Assembly: GCA_025201765.1 (NCBI GenBank)
Contig: MU623370.1
Span: 186,001-250,000 of the forward strand
Length of the DNA stretch: 64,000 nucleotides
Source of the DNA: Daldinia sp. FL1419
Taxonomy: Eukaryota; Ascomycota; Sordariomycetes; Xylariales; Hypoxylaceae
Direction: 5' to 3'
Below, in pieces: positions 24,083 through 35,176 of this stretch. Below the pieces are notes generated by a model that saw nothing but the letters and a program-made list of their open reading frames with translations, made no database searches and was not told where the DNA came from. Each line of letters begins with the position of its first letter. The stretch's first letter is position 1. A program made the translations under genes and the position numbers.

Positions 24083-24829
24083 ATGGTCTTCAAGTTTTTC
24101 ACCCTCGTACGCTTCATCGCGCAAATGTTGCCTTTCACCCTAAAACTTCTAATCTTTCACCCAATCTTTGCCATTATCGTGCTAAAAAGAAAGTGGTTCC
24201 TTGGTCCCATCTCGAGAGCTGCTCCAGAATTCCATACGGAGCACCGTACAGTACTCGTCGGCCTTGAACTTATCACGGTATGGGCGTGCTACGTCTTCAT
24301 CAAGTACCTCGGCATCTCCATCTTCGTCTGTATCGCAGTAAACTGCGCAGTCCAGAACGAGATGCTGGTCAATTTCGTTCAGCTCCTTGTCTTCGTCGTG
24401 GGAGTGACCACTTTCGGCTACTGGGTATCTACGGTCCTTGGTGGCATCGAGGCCGAAGCATTGCTACTGGACGAGTGTGACAAAGTAGCCGTAAGTAAAC
24501 CCCCTTTACTACCAACATCATCGCTTTTTGAGATCCTATCACTGATATTCCGTCTTCAACAGCGAAAGTACAGATGGGATAGATATCGTCTCTGCCACTT
24601 CGGACCCGGATGGCCTCAGAATGCTTTCGGACAAAAGGTACTCGAAACGGCAGACAAAGTGCATAATCTGCACTGGGGAGACGTCGAGCACATTATGTTC
24701 CGCGAGTTTCAGGACCCTGAACGCTACAACCCGAATCCGGAGTGGTGGTCTCAGCAAGATCTTGAATTCCTTGCAACGACCGCACGAATGGTGCGCCAGG
24801 GCCGCCCGGCTCCCTTCGGGGGACTTTGA
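24083..24829 (+). CDS. Small multi-pass membrane protein, unknown function
   Basis: One open frame of 248 codons, but a strong donor (GTAAGT at 24491) and acceptor (TTCAACAG ending at 24562) define a probable 72-bp intron. Since 72 is a multiple of three, both forms stay in frame; the spliced form has 224 residues. The N-terminal half has three or four hydrophobic segments: about residues 5-34, 57-88 and 93-118. The C-terminal half is soluble and rich in Trp, Tyr and charged residues (YRLCHFGPGWPQNAFGQ, then NPNPEWWSQQDLEFL). I do not recognise the family. Base use and the splice sites suggest a real gene. Confidence 0.6.
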   Translation: MVFKFFTLVRFIAQMLPFTLKLLIFHPIFAIIVLKRKWFLGPISRAAPEFHTEHRTVLVGLELITVWACYVFIKYLGISIFVCIAVNCAVQNEMLVNFVQLLVFVVGVTTFGYWVSTVLGGIEAEALLLDECDKVAVSKPPLLPTSSLFEILSLIFRLQQRKYRWDRYRLCHFGPGWPQNAFGQKVLETADKVHNLHWGDVEHIMFREFQDPERYNPNPEWWSQQDLEFLATTARMVRQGRPAPFGGL

Positions 24830-25791
24830 ATATGGGCTCTCGGAGTCCCGCCTATGGTTAGATGACTCTATTCAACTGTATGTCTTCCCCGTAGATCTAG
24901 ACGTTACTCGATTAGACACTGACGCAAAAGACCCAGAAACAAGCATTCCGCTTGAAAGTAGGCCATGTCACCCTCGAGTACAGACCAAAGGCGATACGAC
25001 GAGAATCAACCAAAGATCTTGCAACCAAGAATCGACGCCCCGAGATCGTGCTTATTTCTTTAGCTTATTTTCCTATCGAGTTCCATCGAAGTTTTCTTTC
25101 GCGACAAGGAAGCCCTGGGAGGGCAATCATGTATCTGACCCTCGCGGCAGAACCATCTGTTTCCTAACTGGGATGAAGATAATGGCTAGCAGTGCGAAAG
25201 GAAAAGTTTGCGTTTTTAGTTAAGTACCTCGAGGATTCGTCTTGCGGAAACGCTCGAAATGCAAATTGCGTTGTCTTTTAACTAAGCTCTTTCGTGATGA
25301 ATACGACTGAAAACCCCATAATGGCGACTCGAAGGGCGATGTCCTTCTAAGCCAGCTTAACTGTAGGCACTCGTAAGATCATCGTAGCCAGCCTCTTGGT
25401 TTTCAGCCCGTTGAGGATCCCATCGGACTTTACTTTCCCCTACTATGACTATCACGTAGCCAGACTTAACGATTCTCCTTTTGTAGCAGGTTTCCACTCT
25501 CTAGTTTCTTTGATAAAACTACGGATTACGCAAGGAAAATGTGTTGGCCTATATCATATCTCAGAATCCCCCGTCGTCACTCGTATCTAACTCACGACTC
25601 TAGATTGATAGGAACAATCAGCTAAGCCAACGTAGTCTCTTCGCATCTTATAAGGGGATAGGTTCTCACCGAACAAAAGGAAGGAAAAAGATCGTGAGCG
25701 AGTATCTAGTTATACATACTTTAGAACACAGATCTAACCTTGAAAAAAAAAATTTATTTTTAAATGGAACGAAATAAACGTTGAAAAATGC
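24830..25791. other. Intergenic region before the tRNA gene
   Basis: No protein gene is supported. An open frame overlapping the end of the membrane-protein gene, at 24621-25223, is a shadow of it followed by non-coding sequence. Confidence 0.5.
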
Positions 25792-25796
25792 AAAAA
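25792..25796 (-). terminator. RNA polymerase III terminator
   Basis: A run of five T on the minus strand, 7 nt after the 3' end of the tRNA-Ser gene, as expected for Pol III termination. Confidence 0.7.
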
Positions 25797-25803
25797 GATA
25801 AGT

Positions 25804-25885
25804 CGACGTGGGCCTGATTCGAACAGACGCTCCCGAAGGAACAAGATTTCTAGTCTTGCGCATTAGACCACTCTGCCACCACGCC
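25804..25885 (-). tRNA. tRNA-Ser (anticodon AGA)
   Basis: An 82-nt cloverleaf on the minus strand. The acceptor stem pairs GGCGTGG with CCACGTC (one G-U). The anticodon loop CTAGAAA sits on a CAAGA/TCTTG stem, with AGA at 25849-25851, reading UCU serine codons. A long variable arm (TTCCTTCGGGAGC), typical of serine tRNAs, follows. The T arm is GTCTG-TTCGAAT-CAGGC. No intron is present. The discriminator base is G, as usual for serine tRNAs. Confidence 0.95.
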
Positions 25886-26454
25886 ATTGGTTATTGATAA
25901 CAACTCCTTTAAGTGCCTATATATAGCAAAGCTTCTCAGGAGGGGCACAGGCGAAGTATTAGCGCGTCGCACAGATGATTGGTGGAAGTAGGTATCTATA
26001 TGTGGGGGTACCTGCAGCCGTCCGTCTTGGCCGAGATTCGAATATCGAAACAGCAACACTTTGCGATATGCCAGAAGTACACAGTATAGGTACCTAACCT
26101 AGGCAATACCTACCTAGGAATTCATAAAAATGACCTTCCGAGGTCTACTATATACACTATAAGAAAGCCGATATGCAAATATCCATTCGATATTTCCGTA
26201 TATTATTATCATAATCATGCAAGTCACCTATGTAGGTAGTTCAGGTAGATAGGTACTTGATATATTCGTCGTATAAACCCGGGGCTCAACTTGACTGGGA
26301 TCGATAGCAATACACATTAACGTACTCCTCGTATGTTATGCGGTACCTAGTAGTCCTCCATAATTCGTACCCGTAGAGCATGACTATAGTCTATCTCCCT
26401 ATCTCCCTAATCCCCCTTCGCATTCCAGCTACTCTTAATACCCAGAGTAGCGTC
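25886..26454. other. Intergenic sequence between the tRNA and the nuclear-protein gene
   Basis: No gene is supported. It contains TAGGTACCTAACCTAGG-type motifs at about 26087-26117. Confidence 0.5.
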
Positions 26455-27594
26455 TTACCCCGACCCCGACCCCGACCCAAATCTCTCCCTAGCAATCCTC
26501 TTCAAAACCTCCATGGTCTCTTCTTCCTTCTGTCTATACTCCCTAACCCTCTCCTCTCTCTCCGCCTCCCTAATTCTAGCCTCTTCCTCCCTACGTACTT
26601 CCCGCTCCGTCTTCCGCCTATCGGCGGCGGCTTTCATTCGTTTGTACTCAGCAACGGAGTCACCTCCGCCCATAAGCTCTGCTTCGCCCACTTCCGCGCC
26701 GCCTCCGGGGGACTTGTCTCGAAACCCGCGCATCTTCTCATTTACCTCCCGCTTCTTTTCTAGACGTCGCTCGCGTGTCCCGGGTTCCGCTCGAGGAACT
26801 AGTTCTTCGAGACGGGTGCGTTGTTCGGTACGGTCGGCTTTGCGCGCTGATCGGATGTCTTCGATTCGTTGAATCCGCTCTTCTTCGGCGTTTTCGCGTC
26901 GTAGGTCGAGGTCCTGCCTATTAGGTATACCCGGCCCGTGCCGCGTAGAACGGGTGGCGTCGGACTGGTCACGGGCAGATCCTGGTAAAGCCGGACCATA
27001 CTCGTCGTCTTCATCATCGTATTCGTCTTCCCCGCTTCTAGATGGCATCGACCCATCACCCCTACTAGGCCGCGACGGTGACGCCCCCAAGGTGACCTTA
27101 TCTTCGCTCACGAGCTGTGCGCCAGCGCCAGCGCCAGTATAAGTCTTTCTCGCTTCCTGGAGTGTATCAGGATCATACCACCCCTCGGCCAGCTCCCCGC
27201 GATTCCACTTTCCAACAAAGCTTTTCCATCGGCCTTTGACTTCCCTCTCGTCTAGCGCAGCGATATCCTTGCATTTTTGCACTTCAAGGTATTGCGCAAG
27301 CAGGGGTTTGAAAACTTCGAGGTCGGAGCGGACGAGGGATCTCGCGCCTAGTGGGAGTTCGTTCGGGGTACGGGTAGACGGGGTCGAAGAACGACGGTGT
27401 CTATGGGAACGGTGGTGATGGTCCGATGGATGACGGTGTCGCGTCGAAGACTTCTCATGATCATCGTATCTCCGCTTGACACGTCGCACGTCATCTTCCA
27501 ACCTATCTTCGTCCTCCCCACGCGTTCGCTTGTGATTCGAATGACGTCGGTGGTCTCCCAGTCCGCGGTCTCGGTAGCCGCTAGCATCCGCCAT
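26455..27594 (-). CDS. Charged Arg/Glu-rich nuclear protein of unknown function
   Basis: A single exon of 379 residues. The N-terminal 75 residues are rich in Arg, His, Asp and Ser (for example HRHRRSSTPSTRTP), as in RNA-processing factors. A conserved-looking core follows at about 88-155: SDLEVFKPLLAQYLEVQK, then ALDEREVKGRWKSFVGKW and NRGELAEGWYDPDTL. The C-terminal half is a long charged helix or coiled coil rich in Arg/Glu, ending in GSGSGSG encoded by a 6-bp repeat. Fungal relatives are often labelled 'RNA helicase HEL117', but no helicase motif is visible, so that name should not be taken as function. A role in nuclear RNA processing is a guess from composition. Confidence 0.75.
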   Translation of the reverse strand: MADASGYRDRGLGDHRRHSNHKRTRGEDEDRLEDDVRRVKRRYDDHEKSSTRHRHPSDHHHRSHRHRRSSTPSTRTPNELPLGARSLVRSDLEVFKPLLAQYLEVQKCKDIAALDEREVKGRWKSFVGKWNRGELAEGWYDPDTLQEARKTYTGAGAGAQLVSEDKVTLGASPSRPSRGDGSMPSRSGEDEYDDEDDEYGPALPGSARDQSDATRSTRHGPGIPNRQDLDLRRENAEEERIQRIEDIRSARKADRTEQRTRLEELVPRAEPGTRERRLEKKREVNEKMRGFRDKSPGGGAEVGEAELMGGGDSVAEYKRMKAAADRRKTEREVRREEEARIREAEREERVREYRQKEEETMEVLKRIARERFGSGSGSG

Positions 27595-29027
27595 TAATGC
27601 AACGATAGCAGCAGCACGAGGGTAAATTAGGCGATCGAGTAGGATTCAAGCGCGTCCGAAGCCGCAGCAGAGTAACCCCTGGTGCTGCCGCCCTTTACCG
27701 GAAAGCATCTGTACGGTTGTACGGTTGTATAGTTGGACGAGGGAGACCCAACAGGCTAATAATACAAGACCTATGTACATGTAATAAGCTGGGGGGGGGG
27801 GATGACTGGCTGCTGGCTGCTGGCTGCTGGCTTATGTACTAGGTTAAGGTGCCACCCGTCGGGCATTTTGTGCCATGTGGAATGTGGATACCTCACGAGG
27901 TACCTACTTGAAATATACAGGTACATCCATACCTCTGACACTAGTTAGTAGGTTAATTCCATGGAATGGAAGCGCATTGTATTACACTTACATAAGCACA
28001 GATGCCCATCAAGGTTCTCACGTACGTGTCTTATACATACCTAGGTCCTATTCCCGTCCTAAAATATAACCTAGGTACCTATCATTTCTAGGTTACCTGT
28101 TGATTATACAGGTACGTACGTACGCACCAGAATAATAAATGGTATAATTTCGTCCAAACCCTAGACGATAATATCAATTCATCGCAAATCATGTCGAATA
28201 AAAACATCGAATACAATAACTATATTGTACGAAACTGAGTCGCTGTGCTATATAGTGGAGGATCATTTGTATCTTAGAAGTATCTCACGATACATAACCG
28301 AAGCGAAGACTTGAGAAAATGCCCAAGTCGGCCAGCTCACAATCCGTTATGTATAAGGCCGTGTACCATCAACCCGTATCTCCTGAATCACGTATCGAAC
28401 GTCTGTCACTATAAAACCTCCGAGTCTTACTCATCACGTCTCACTGGGTTCTGTAAAAAGTCCTAGATATACGTCAAGCGAATCGGCCGAGCGCCGACTC
28501 TTATAGAACCGGTGTAGGACGGAGACAATCCGAGGCTACACCCTATTCGCTGAATCTCGATCCAGGCCCCCATCGTCCCGGAAAACGCCAGGATAACCGA
28601 TTGGAGTCATCGACGATAGGAACCCCCGCTAGGTGGGGGATACCAACCAACAAATGTCCACACGGTTCATCGAGCCAATGCCGACCGTTCAATCTTCGAA
28701 ATCAATTTGATTTCGAAGTCGCAAAGGACGTATAGTTGATGCCGTATACATCGCTAGTAATAATTCATCACAACCCATGTAATCTCCTCCCGGGGATATC
28801 GTTACCGTGTATGAAAAAAAGATCCGCATTCCTTTCCTTTTCCCTTGATATATATACGTCCCGCTGCCTTCCCCCTATATACGTTTCGAATATTCGGTTC
28901 TCGTAAGCGTCATCCATAATCCTTGGGGACATTGGTCAATCTATCGCATTGTCGCTTCCGACAAGAGCGTCGTATTGTTGAAGGCCGATTCGTATGCTGG
29001 ATAAATATCAACACTACCCCCTAAACC
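27595..29027. other. Intergenic region
   Basis: No gene is supported. It holds a G run followed by three GGCTGCT-type repeats at about 27790-27832, several TAGGTACC motifs near 28040-28083 and a perfect 25-nt palindrome at 28694-28718. The right part is likely the 3' region of the copper-fist gene. Confidence 0.5.
28694..28718. repeat. Perfect 25-nt palindrome
   Basis: Two 12-nt arms, CTTCGAAATCAA and its exact reverse complement, separated by a single T. It lies about 310 bp beyond the stop codon of the copper-fist gene. Confidence 0.9.
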
Positions 29028-30718
29028 CTAGTTCGACGTCTTTTCTTGGTGCCCTCCGTGTATCTTCGCGTCTAGGGGATCTCGATGAATCATACAATTA
29101 ACACATGCGCAGTCGTCGCCGCATCCGCACATCCCCTGGCCATAGTCGACGAAAAGAAATTCACTAGGCGACAAATTGAGATCGTTCGCGCCCGGCGATT
29201 CCGTATCAGCTGGGCTATGCGTTGGCGGCGGCGATGCTTCGCCTACCGCTAGCGGCGGATCTGGGATTGCATTATTTATATCAATCTTCCCATTTATAGG
29301 CTCTTCTTGGAAAGCCATTATGTCACGAATATATTGGCATGTCGCTTGATTATATGGATGGGCAGGACATCCAAGGCAGTCGCATTCGGGGCCGCAATTA
29401 CATACGTGGCTCGTATAGGAACCCGGGACACCTCCGCTCGGTTCGACTTGAGGTAACAAGTTTGCCACCAACTGTTCCCACTGCGATTGCTGTAGCGGGA
29501 AGTGGTACGTCCCGAATGGGGCCTGTTCCGAATATAGGGCCGGCTGTTGGAAGTGGCTCATCGAATATGCCTGCTGTTCAGATGGTACGTGTGACTGAAA
29601 CTGCGCTGTCATCGAGCCGTTGCCTGTGTGAATCTGTGGCATATAACCCATCATATTCGGTGATTGCTGGGATCCAGATTGGAGGTGGCTTTGGAATTGC
29701 ACATGAGTTTGAATCGGAGGAGGATGTTGCACCCTTTGAGAACAACAGCTCCCAGGCTGTTCTAAAGGTGGTTCTTGCGAAAGATCCCCAGTGCTGGAAG
29801 TCGGGGTGTGATAAGGCGAGTTAGATGCACCAGATGTCATAGTTTCCGAACTAACCGTTGAATTGTTTGAACGGTCCTGAATTCCATTTCTGGAAGATTG
29901 TATTGACGATAAGTCCGACAAGCCGTTATTTAGGGCGAGTAAGGAGGAGTCTAGTGGCCTATCTAGACAGGAAGCTATCTGAGGATACGGTGGATATTGA
30001 TGGTTCCCATTTTGTAGGGACGGGATGTAATTTGTATAATCAGCGGAAGAGGCAATAACATTTGCGGGAGATGCCGGTAAGACATTACCGGCACCAATTA
30101 AGTTTAAGCTGTTAGCATTCATGCGCTGTAAAGCAGAAGCAGAAGCATCGGTAGACTGTTTTCGATTCGGCTTTGCTATCGTTTTTTGTATTCGAAATGA
30201 CGCTTGTTTCGTAGGTGATAGCGGCGGGTTGTCCGATGGTTCGGCCTTGACAATGGCTGGTGTGCCGTTAGTCTTTGTTGGCGGACTGCCACCACATCGA
30301 CATGAACCCCCTTTAGGGAGCGCAGCTGTTACGTTCCTACATTGGCACGATTTGCCCGGCGGATGAGGACAAGTGCTCAGCGGTCGACCCGGCTTTCGCA
30401 CGGGCAGCAGCATGCGGTCGCCCAAATGCGCGCACTTCGTCGATCGATGTCCCCGTATACATGGCTCACTAGTGATGAGAAATAGTCAGTGCGTGAAAAC
30501 AGCCAAGACCATGGTCACTTCTTCAGAATAATATGGGAGTCATTTGTTACACGAACTCCTAGTGTCAAAAATAGAGATAATTTGCCAAAGAGGCACCTCA
30601 AGCTTAGCGCAACAACATGCAACCTTCCGAGACTTCTCGCGGGACACCACACAGAGATAACTAGCAAAAGATTATATTTGACTCACCAAGCCATCTTTTG
30701 TCCATTGATGATAGGCAT
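29028..30718 (-). CDS. Copper-fist transcription factor, Mac1/GRISEA-like
   Basis: Two exons on the minus strand, 30687-30718 and 29028-30468, joined across a 218-bp intron, give 490 residues. The first exon supplies only MPIINGQKMA plus two bases. The splice restores the copper fist with its zinc ligands C11, C14, C23 and H25, then the minor-groove motif RKPGRP at 35-40. The long middle is Ser/Gln/Pro-rich. Two C-terminal clusters, CNCGPECDCLGCPAH (367-381) and CGCGDDCACVNCMIH (458-472), share the spacing C-x-C-x3-C-x-C-x2-C-x2-H. Paired clusters of this kind bind copper(I) in Mac1-type activators, which switch on copper uptake when copper is low. That role is inferred from the family. The protein fits Mac1/GRISEA better than the Ace1/Cup2 detoxification type because of the two separate C-terminal clusters. 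Confidence 0.92.
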
Positions 30719-33702
30719 CTTCCGTAGCGTCGCGCGGCAGTACCAGCGCAGCAAAGGCTCGAAAGTATGCTAAACAAGGAATATTATAAACCATGTAAGA
30801 ATTATCGACAGTCCCCAAGATGACTTGTCCCAACTTTATTTCAGGTATCGATGTCCTAACGTATTAGTCGGTAGCAAGGCGCATAGAGACTTTTCTCATC
30901 AAAGCTGTCGCGCGGCGAATAGCGATTCTTCTAAGTTGTACTTGGAAAGGTAGGATGACTACCGTGGCATGAGGCGAAAGGTGTAAGTGGCTGGCGTGGT
31001 GGAACTTGAGGTTTCGAGGAAATCGAGATGAGGCAGAGCGAACAACGCCTAAGGTCTCACAGGGACCTTGAATAGGTAAAACTCAAGGCTTATATCGATA
31101 TAGGGGCGGAGACGTTGTTTAATAAACCCAATAAGAGACAGGGCTTTGAAAGCTGTGAGAGTAAACGAATGAAGTATACTATATCCGATAGAGGGTCATA
31201 AACCAATATGACTGGTATGAGCTGAATATCGAAGCGGAGTAATACAGGTTGGGAATAGGACGGCAGTCACTCAACAATAGGTCTTTGGGGTCGGCACCTC
31301 GGGGTTCCGTATCAGGCTCTAAATATCGGAAGGTGGATGAAGGGTCCACGGTGAGACGATCCGGTGTAAGTAGCGACCAATGCTCTGAGAAGGGACTCCG
31401 GAAGGACAGACGCAATTTGGAATGTTATGATCGATACCTAAAGGAAGAATGATTGTCCAGGGGGAGGGGAGGGGAAGGAGGTTGCTCCTCGTCTGATTCC
31501 CACATGTAACGTCCCCGGCCAACAACGTTGGGTAGGTACCCCAAGGAGGTAAGACTGTGTTCGAATCGAGGCTGATGACAGGACAAGCCAAATACAAGAA
31601 GCCTGTAACGAATCCTGTACCCCCCAGGGAAAGTCTCGGTCTTGTGGTCTAGACGACGGAGGGCGGTAAGAAAGGAGAACTAAGACCGGGATCTAGGTTT
31701 TTAGATGTCAATGTTTTCCAAGGATCATCAGGGCGTTTATAAAAATTCTGTAAGGTCCGGATAAGGCTTCCTTTTTTTTTTCTTCTCTTTTTTTTTTTTG
31801 GACAGCGGCGGTTTCAACGCTTCCAACGCTCCTTTCTATATAATATCAGGAATAGCGTATGTGAACCTCCCCAGATGATAGGTAAGTAATTTCTTTTAAG
31901 ATGTTTTGTACCTCGTTCAGCTCAACAGGTTTGGTTTCGTCTTGTAGCTAGATGCTAGATGCTAGATGCTAGAAGCTAAGAAACAAGAATCACCAAATTA
32001 ATCAAACGGGGTTTGCCTAGTGAAGCATACCTAAAGGTTCCACCCACAAGGAAATAGTCGGTTCACAGTTTAAACCATAGAGAAGACTGAAGACCATAAA
32101 AATGTATTATGAACTGAACTCTCTAAAGGAAAAGGGTCAAAGGGTATTAGCAAAAGTGAAAGATGATTGGGATGGTGACTGTCGTGTTGTCTGTGGGGGT
32201 ATCCCAAAACGAGCAAGTTTTGATTGGCTGATTTATCAAAATGGTGCTGACTTCGAGTTAGATCCTTCACTTTCCCTTTTCTTTTGAACAGGGATTTAGC
32301 AGACTTGCTTTCAGTACCAAGGTACGTATACAAGTACATACACTGAGACCTCAGTACGTATGTAAGTATTATGTACTACAGAACGCGCTAATCGGGGGAC
32401 GGGAGCATTAAAGGGTCCTGCAGAAGATGCGTATCATCTACATCCAATTACCACTAAATATCAGCTTTTATGGAGGGGCTGAAAAAGAGGAGGGGCTCGC
32501 AGCAGAAAATGTGAAGTCTCGGGGACGTGGGGCTAAAATCCAAAGCATGTACCTTGCAAACCACAGCCTTTTGACCCTTAGATTTTTTACAATGTGAAAA
32601 ACAGATACGTCATCTGGTCACATATCGAAAATTTTTTTGATTTTTTTTTTTTTCATAAGCTTGTTTTCAAATGTTTTTCGGTACTTGCTATTGATTACTT
32701 AGATAGGTAAGGTATAGTTCGAACCGGGATATGTAACGAGTATACCTGACGCCAACACGAACAATAAGTGCCATCAATGACAGCCGCTTTCCTATTCAAG
32801 TATATGCCCAATATGAAAAAGCCTGAACTTTATTATGTGCCTAGAATATGATCCGAAGCCTTATAATTTTGCTTACGGCAACTGCATACGTGGGTAGGTA
32901 CCTACCTAGGTATTCCAAGTGTAGAGAAGTACTTTATACCTACTACTACCTAATAATATGTACCTAACCCGTCTAATGTACATTGAAATAAAAGCGGATT
33001 ATAGCCTAAGTTGCGGCTCTTTAAAAAGAAAACATATTATCATAACTAATATACCTAGGTAAGTAGTAAAAGAAAACTAGCTATCTTGACAAGATTGTGC
33101 TCCACGAGCTGATGACATAGGTACCTACCTAAGTACCTACCCAGGTAATACCTAATATATACTTCTTTGAAAGACAGAATAACTACTACACTACGTAACT
33201 AGGTACTAATCATATCGTACCCACTTATACGCGTTGCATAAGATCTTAATTTTGTAAGAGCATACATAGGTAAGTAAGTAGACAGATAGGTAGGCAAGTA
33301 GGTAGGTACATTGTACATCCCCATCACTTACATGTAGTTACCAATAGACAAAGATTATATTTTGATTGTTCAAAATATTTCTTCTATAACGAGGGAACCA
33401 TTAAACTCTGCATGATCTGATACGTGCTCATACATAAGGTACCTAGGTATGTAACAATCAAGTTCTGTCAAGACGAGTTACAACAAGCAGTTTACAACAA
33501 GGCTAAGGCTAAGGCTATAGAAACGATCGGTTATACAACATGCAAAGACTAGCAGAGGCAAGCATAATGGTCTAAAACACATAAAAGTATAGGTACCCGG
33601 AGGGTTATTCAAACATGCCCTGTAGGTACCTATACACTGGTACCTGGTGTAACTTTAGCGTACGATATCGTCATCATTATCATTGTTGTTGTTGTTATAT
33701 TG
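30719..33702. other. Gene-poor region, 3 kb
   Basis: No gene is supported. The first part is probably the promoter of the copper-fist gene. It also contains T-rich tracts at about 31770-31800 and 32639-32653, a GCTAGAT tandem repeat near 31950-31975 and a dense set of TAGGTACCTA-type motifs at about 32890-33310. Open frames here lack motifs. Confidence 0.5.
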
Positions 33703-33707
33703 TTATT
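33703..33707. repeat. Target site duplication, left copy (TTATT)
   Basis: TTATT directly before the left LTR, repeated exactly after the right LTR at 39701-39705. Confidence 0.85.
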
Positions 33708-33883
33708 TGAAGGAATTATTGGATTGCGATACGTTGTTGTATTCAGTAAGTAAATAGAGCTATCTAAGAATTAAGAAATTTGTAGGTTAACCCACTCTAA
33801 GTGGGGACCCGGGTTTAGCCCTGGTACGTACTCTAATTACATAATAAGCCAGGCAGGTACTATAGAGCTCCTTCCTGCTAACA
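33708..33883 (-). repeat. 3' LTR of the copia element
   Basis: 176 bp, with TGTT...TTCA ends when read on the minus strand. It differs from the other LTR at seven positions, all transitions, about 4 percent. Confidence 0.92.
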
Positions 33884-34111
33884 CACCCTTATAGAAACAT
33901 CGTATTAAAGCCATCACTAGTCTTCCAGTCCTAACAATTTTACAAATTTATGATATTCACCCTTCTCAAATGGCTTCGTAAAGCCATCTACAAGGTTCTC
34001 TTTTCTTAATATATATTTTAACGTAATATTACCATCATCTACCTCCTGCCTAATATAATAATATTCCTTCCGAATATATCTCTTTTAGCGGTTCACCGCC
34101 AATTCTTTAGC

Positions 34112-34399
34112 CTAGGTTATCGCTACCATATTATTGCACAGTATCGTGATAGGTCCTAGCGGCATAAGTCCTAACTCTTCAAAAAAGTTCCGTATCCACG
34201 CAGCATCAACTGCTGCGCTGCCCAAGGCAACATACTCGGCTTCGCCGGAGCTTCTTGCCACAACAAGTTGAAGCTTAGCGTGCCAGAGTATCGATAACCC
34301 GGCTATGAAGAATATGTATTTCGTAGTTGACTTTCCTATGATAGGATCAGAAACGTAACTTACATCCACAGCACCGTGCAACCCCAGTAAGTTATACAC
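34112..34399 (-). pseudogene. Copia RNase H remnant
   Basis: A minus-strand fragment with SYVSDPIIGKSTTKYIFF and VVARSSGEAEYVAL. These match the copia RNase H pattern in which a D-x-x-x-x-R/K-S-T-S/T-G segment is followed by SSxEAEYxAL. It is the 3'-most coding part of the element. There is no intact start and the flanking frames are broken. Confidence 0.88.
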
Positions 34400-34744
34400 G
34401 TAGTGTGGATGATCGTCATCCAGCTTGCGATAACATATGCTTCATTTCGCTATACCTCTCAAATATCTCATCACTCATTTAATGCCGGTTGAGTGGGCTT
34501 CCGTAGGATTACACATAAAACAAACCCATATAAACGTTGCGAAGCTGATATCAAGCCTCGTGATGCATGCTGGAAAATTCGCTTTTCCAACGAGGGAGGC
34601 ATATTCAAAAACTTCATCTGCATCAGCAACGTCTTCCGAACCGCGTACCTAAATAGCTTCTCTTCCTCTAGGGTCAAACGGTATTAACACCGCTTTCCCT
34701 TCTTCCAATCCAGTACTCTTCAATGCTTTCGTAACATATTGTTC

Positions 34745-35176
34745 TTAATCAAAGCGGACATCTCCTGTAGGAAAGGAGCACACAATTCTAACTCCGAAGA
34801 ACCAGTCTGCAGCTCCCAAATCCGTAACAGGCACATCTTCCTTAATACTTGTCGCCAACGCCGAGAGGCGCTCAACGTTCAGTCCGTAAAGCAAAAAATC
34901 GTCTACATACAAAACTATCACATCTCCTATATCCTTATTCACATATACCGCATCGTCTGATACTAATGGCGTATATCCTCTCTTAACTAATAGCGCGCGC
35001 ACGCATCTCTGCCATGCCGCGCCAGCTTGTTTCAAACCATATAAGGGATTCATAAGCTTGATAATCTTATCAGATACGTACTTATACTTGTCCACTTCGT
35101 CTAGGAACACTTCAAAATACTCTTTCAAAAATAAAAAGAGCTTCATAAAGATATCCTCTACCAAGTCACCATTCAA
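34745..35176 (-). pseudogene. Copia reverse transcriptase remnant
   Basis: A minus-strand fragment containing LYGLKQAGAAWQR and the catalytic box VLYVDDFLLYG, both diagnostic of Ty1/copia reverse transcriptase. The frame is interrupted on both sides (34400-34744 and above 35176), so no functional enzyme can be made. Confidence 0.92.

Noticed and set aside
29339..29824. 161-codon plus-strand open frame
   Set aside because: Shadow of the copper-fist gene on the other strand; no motif.
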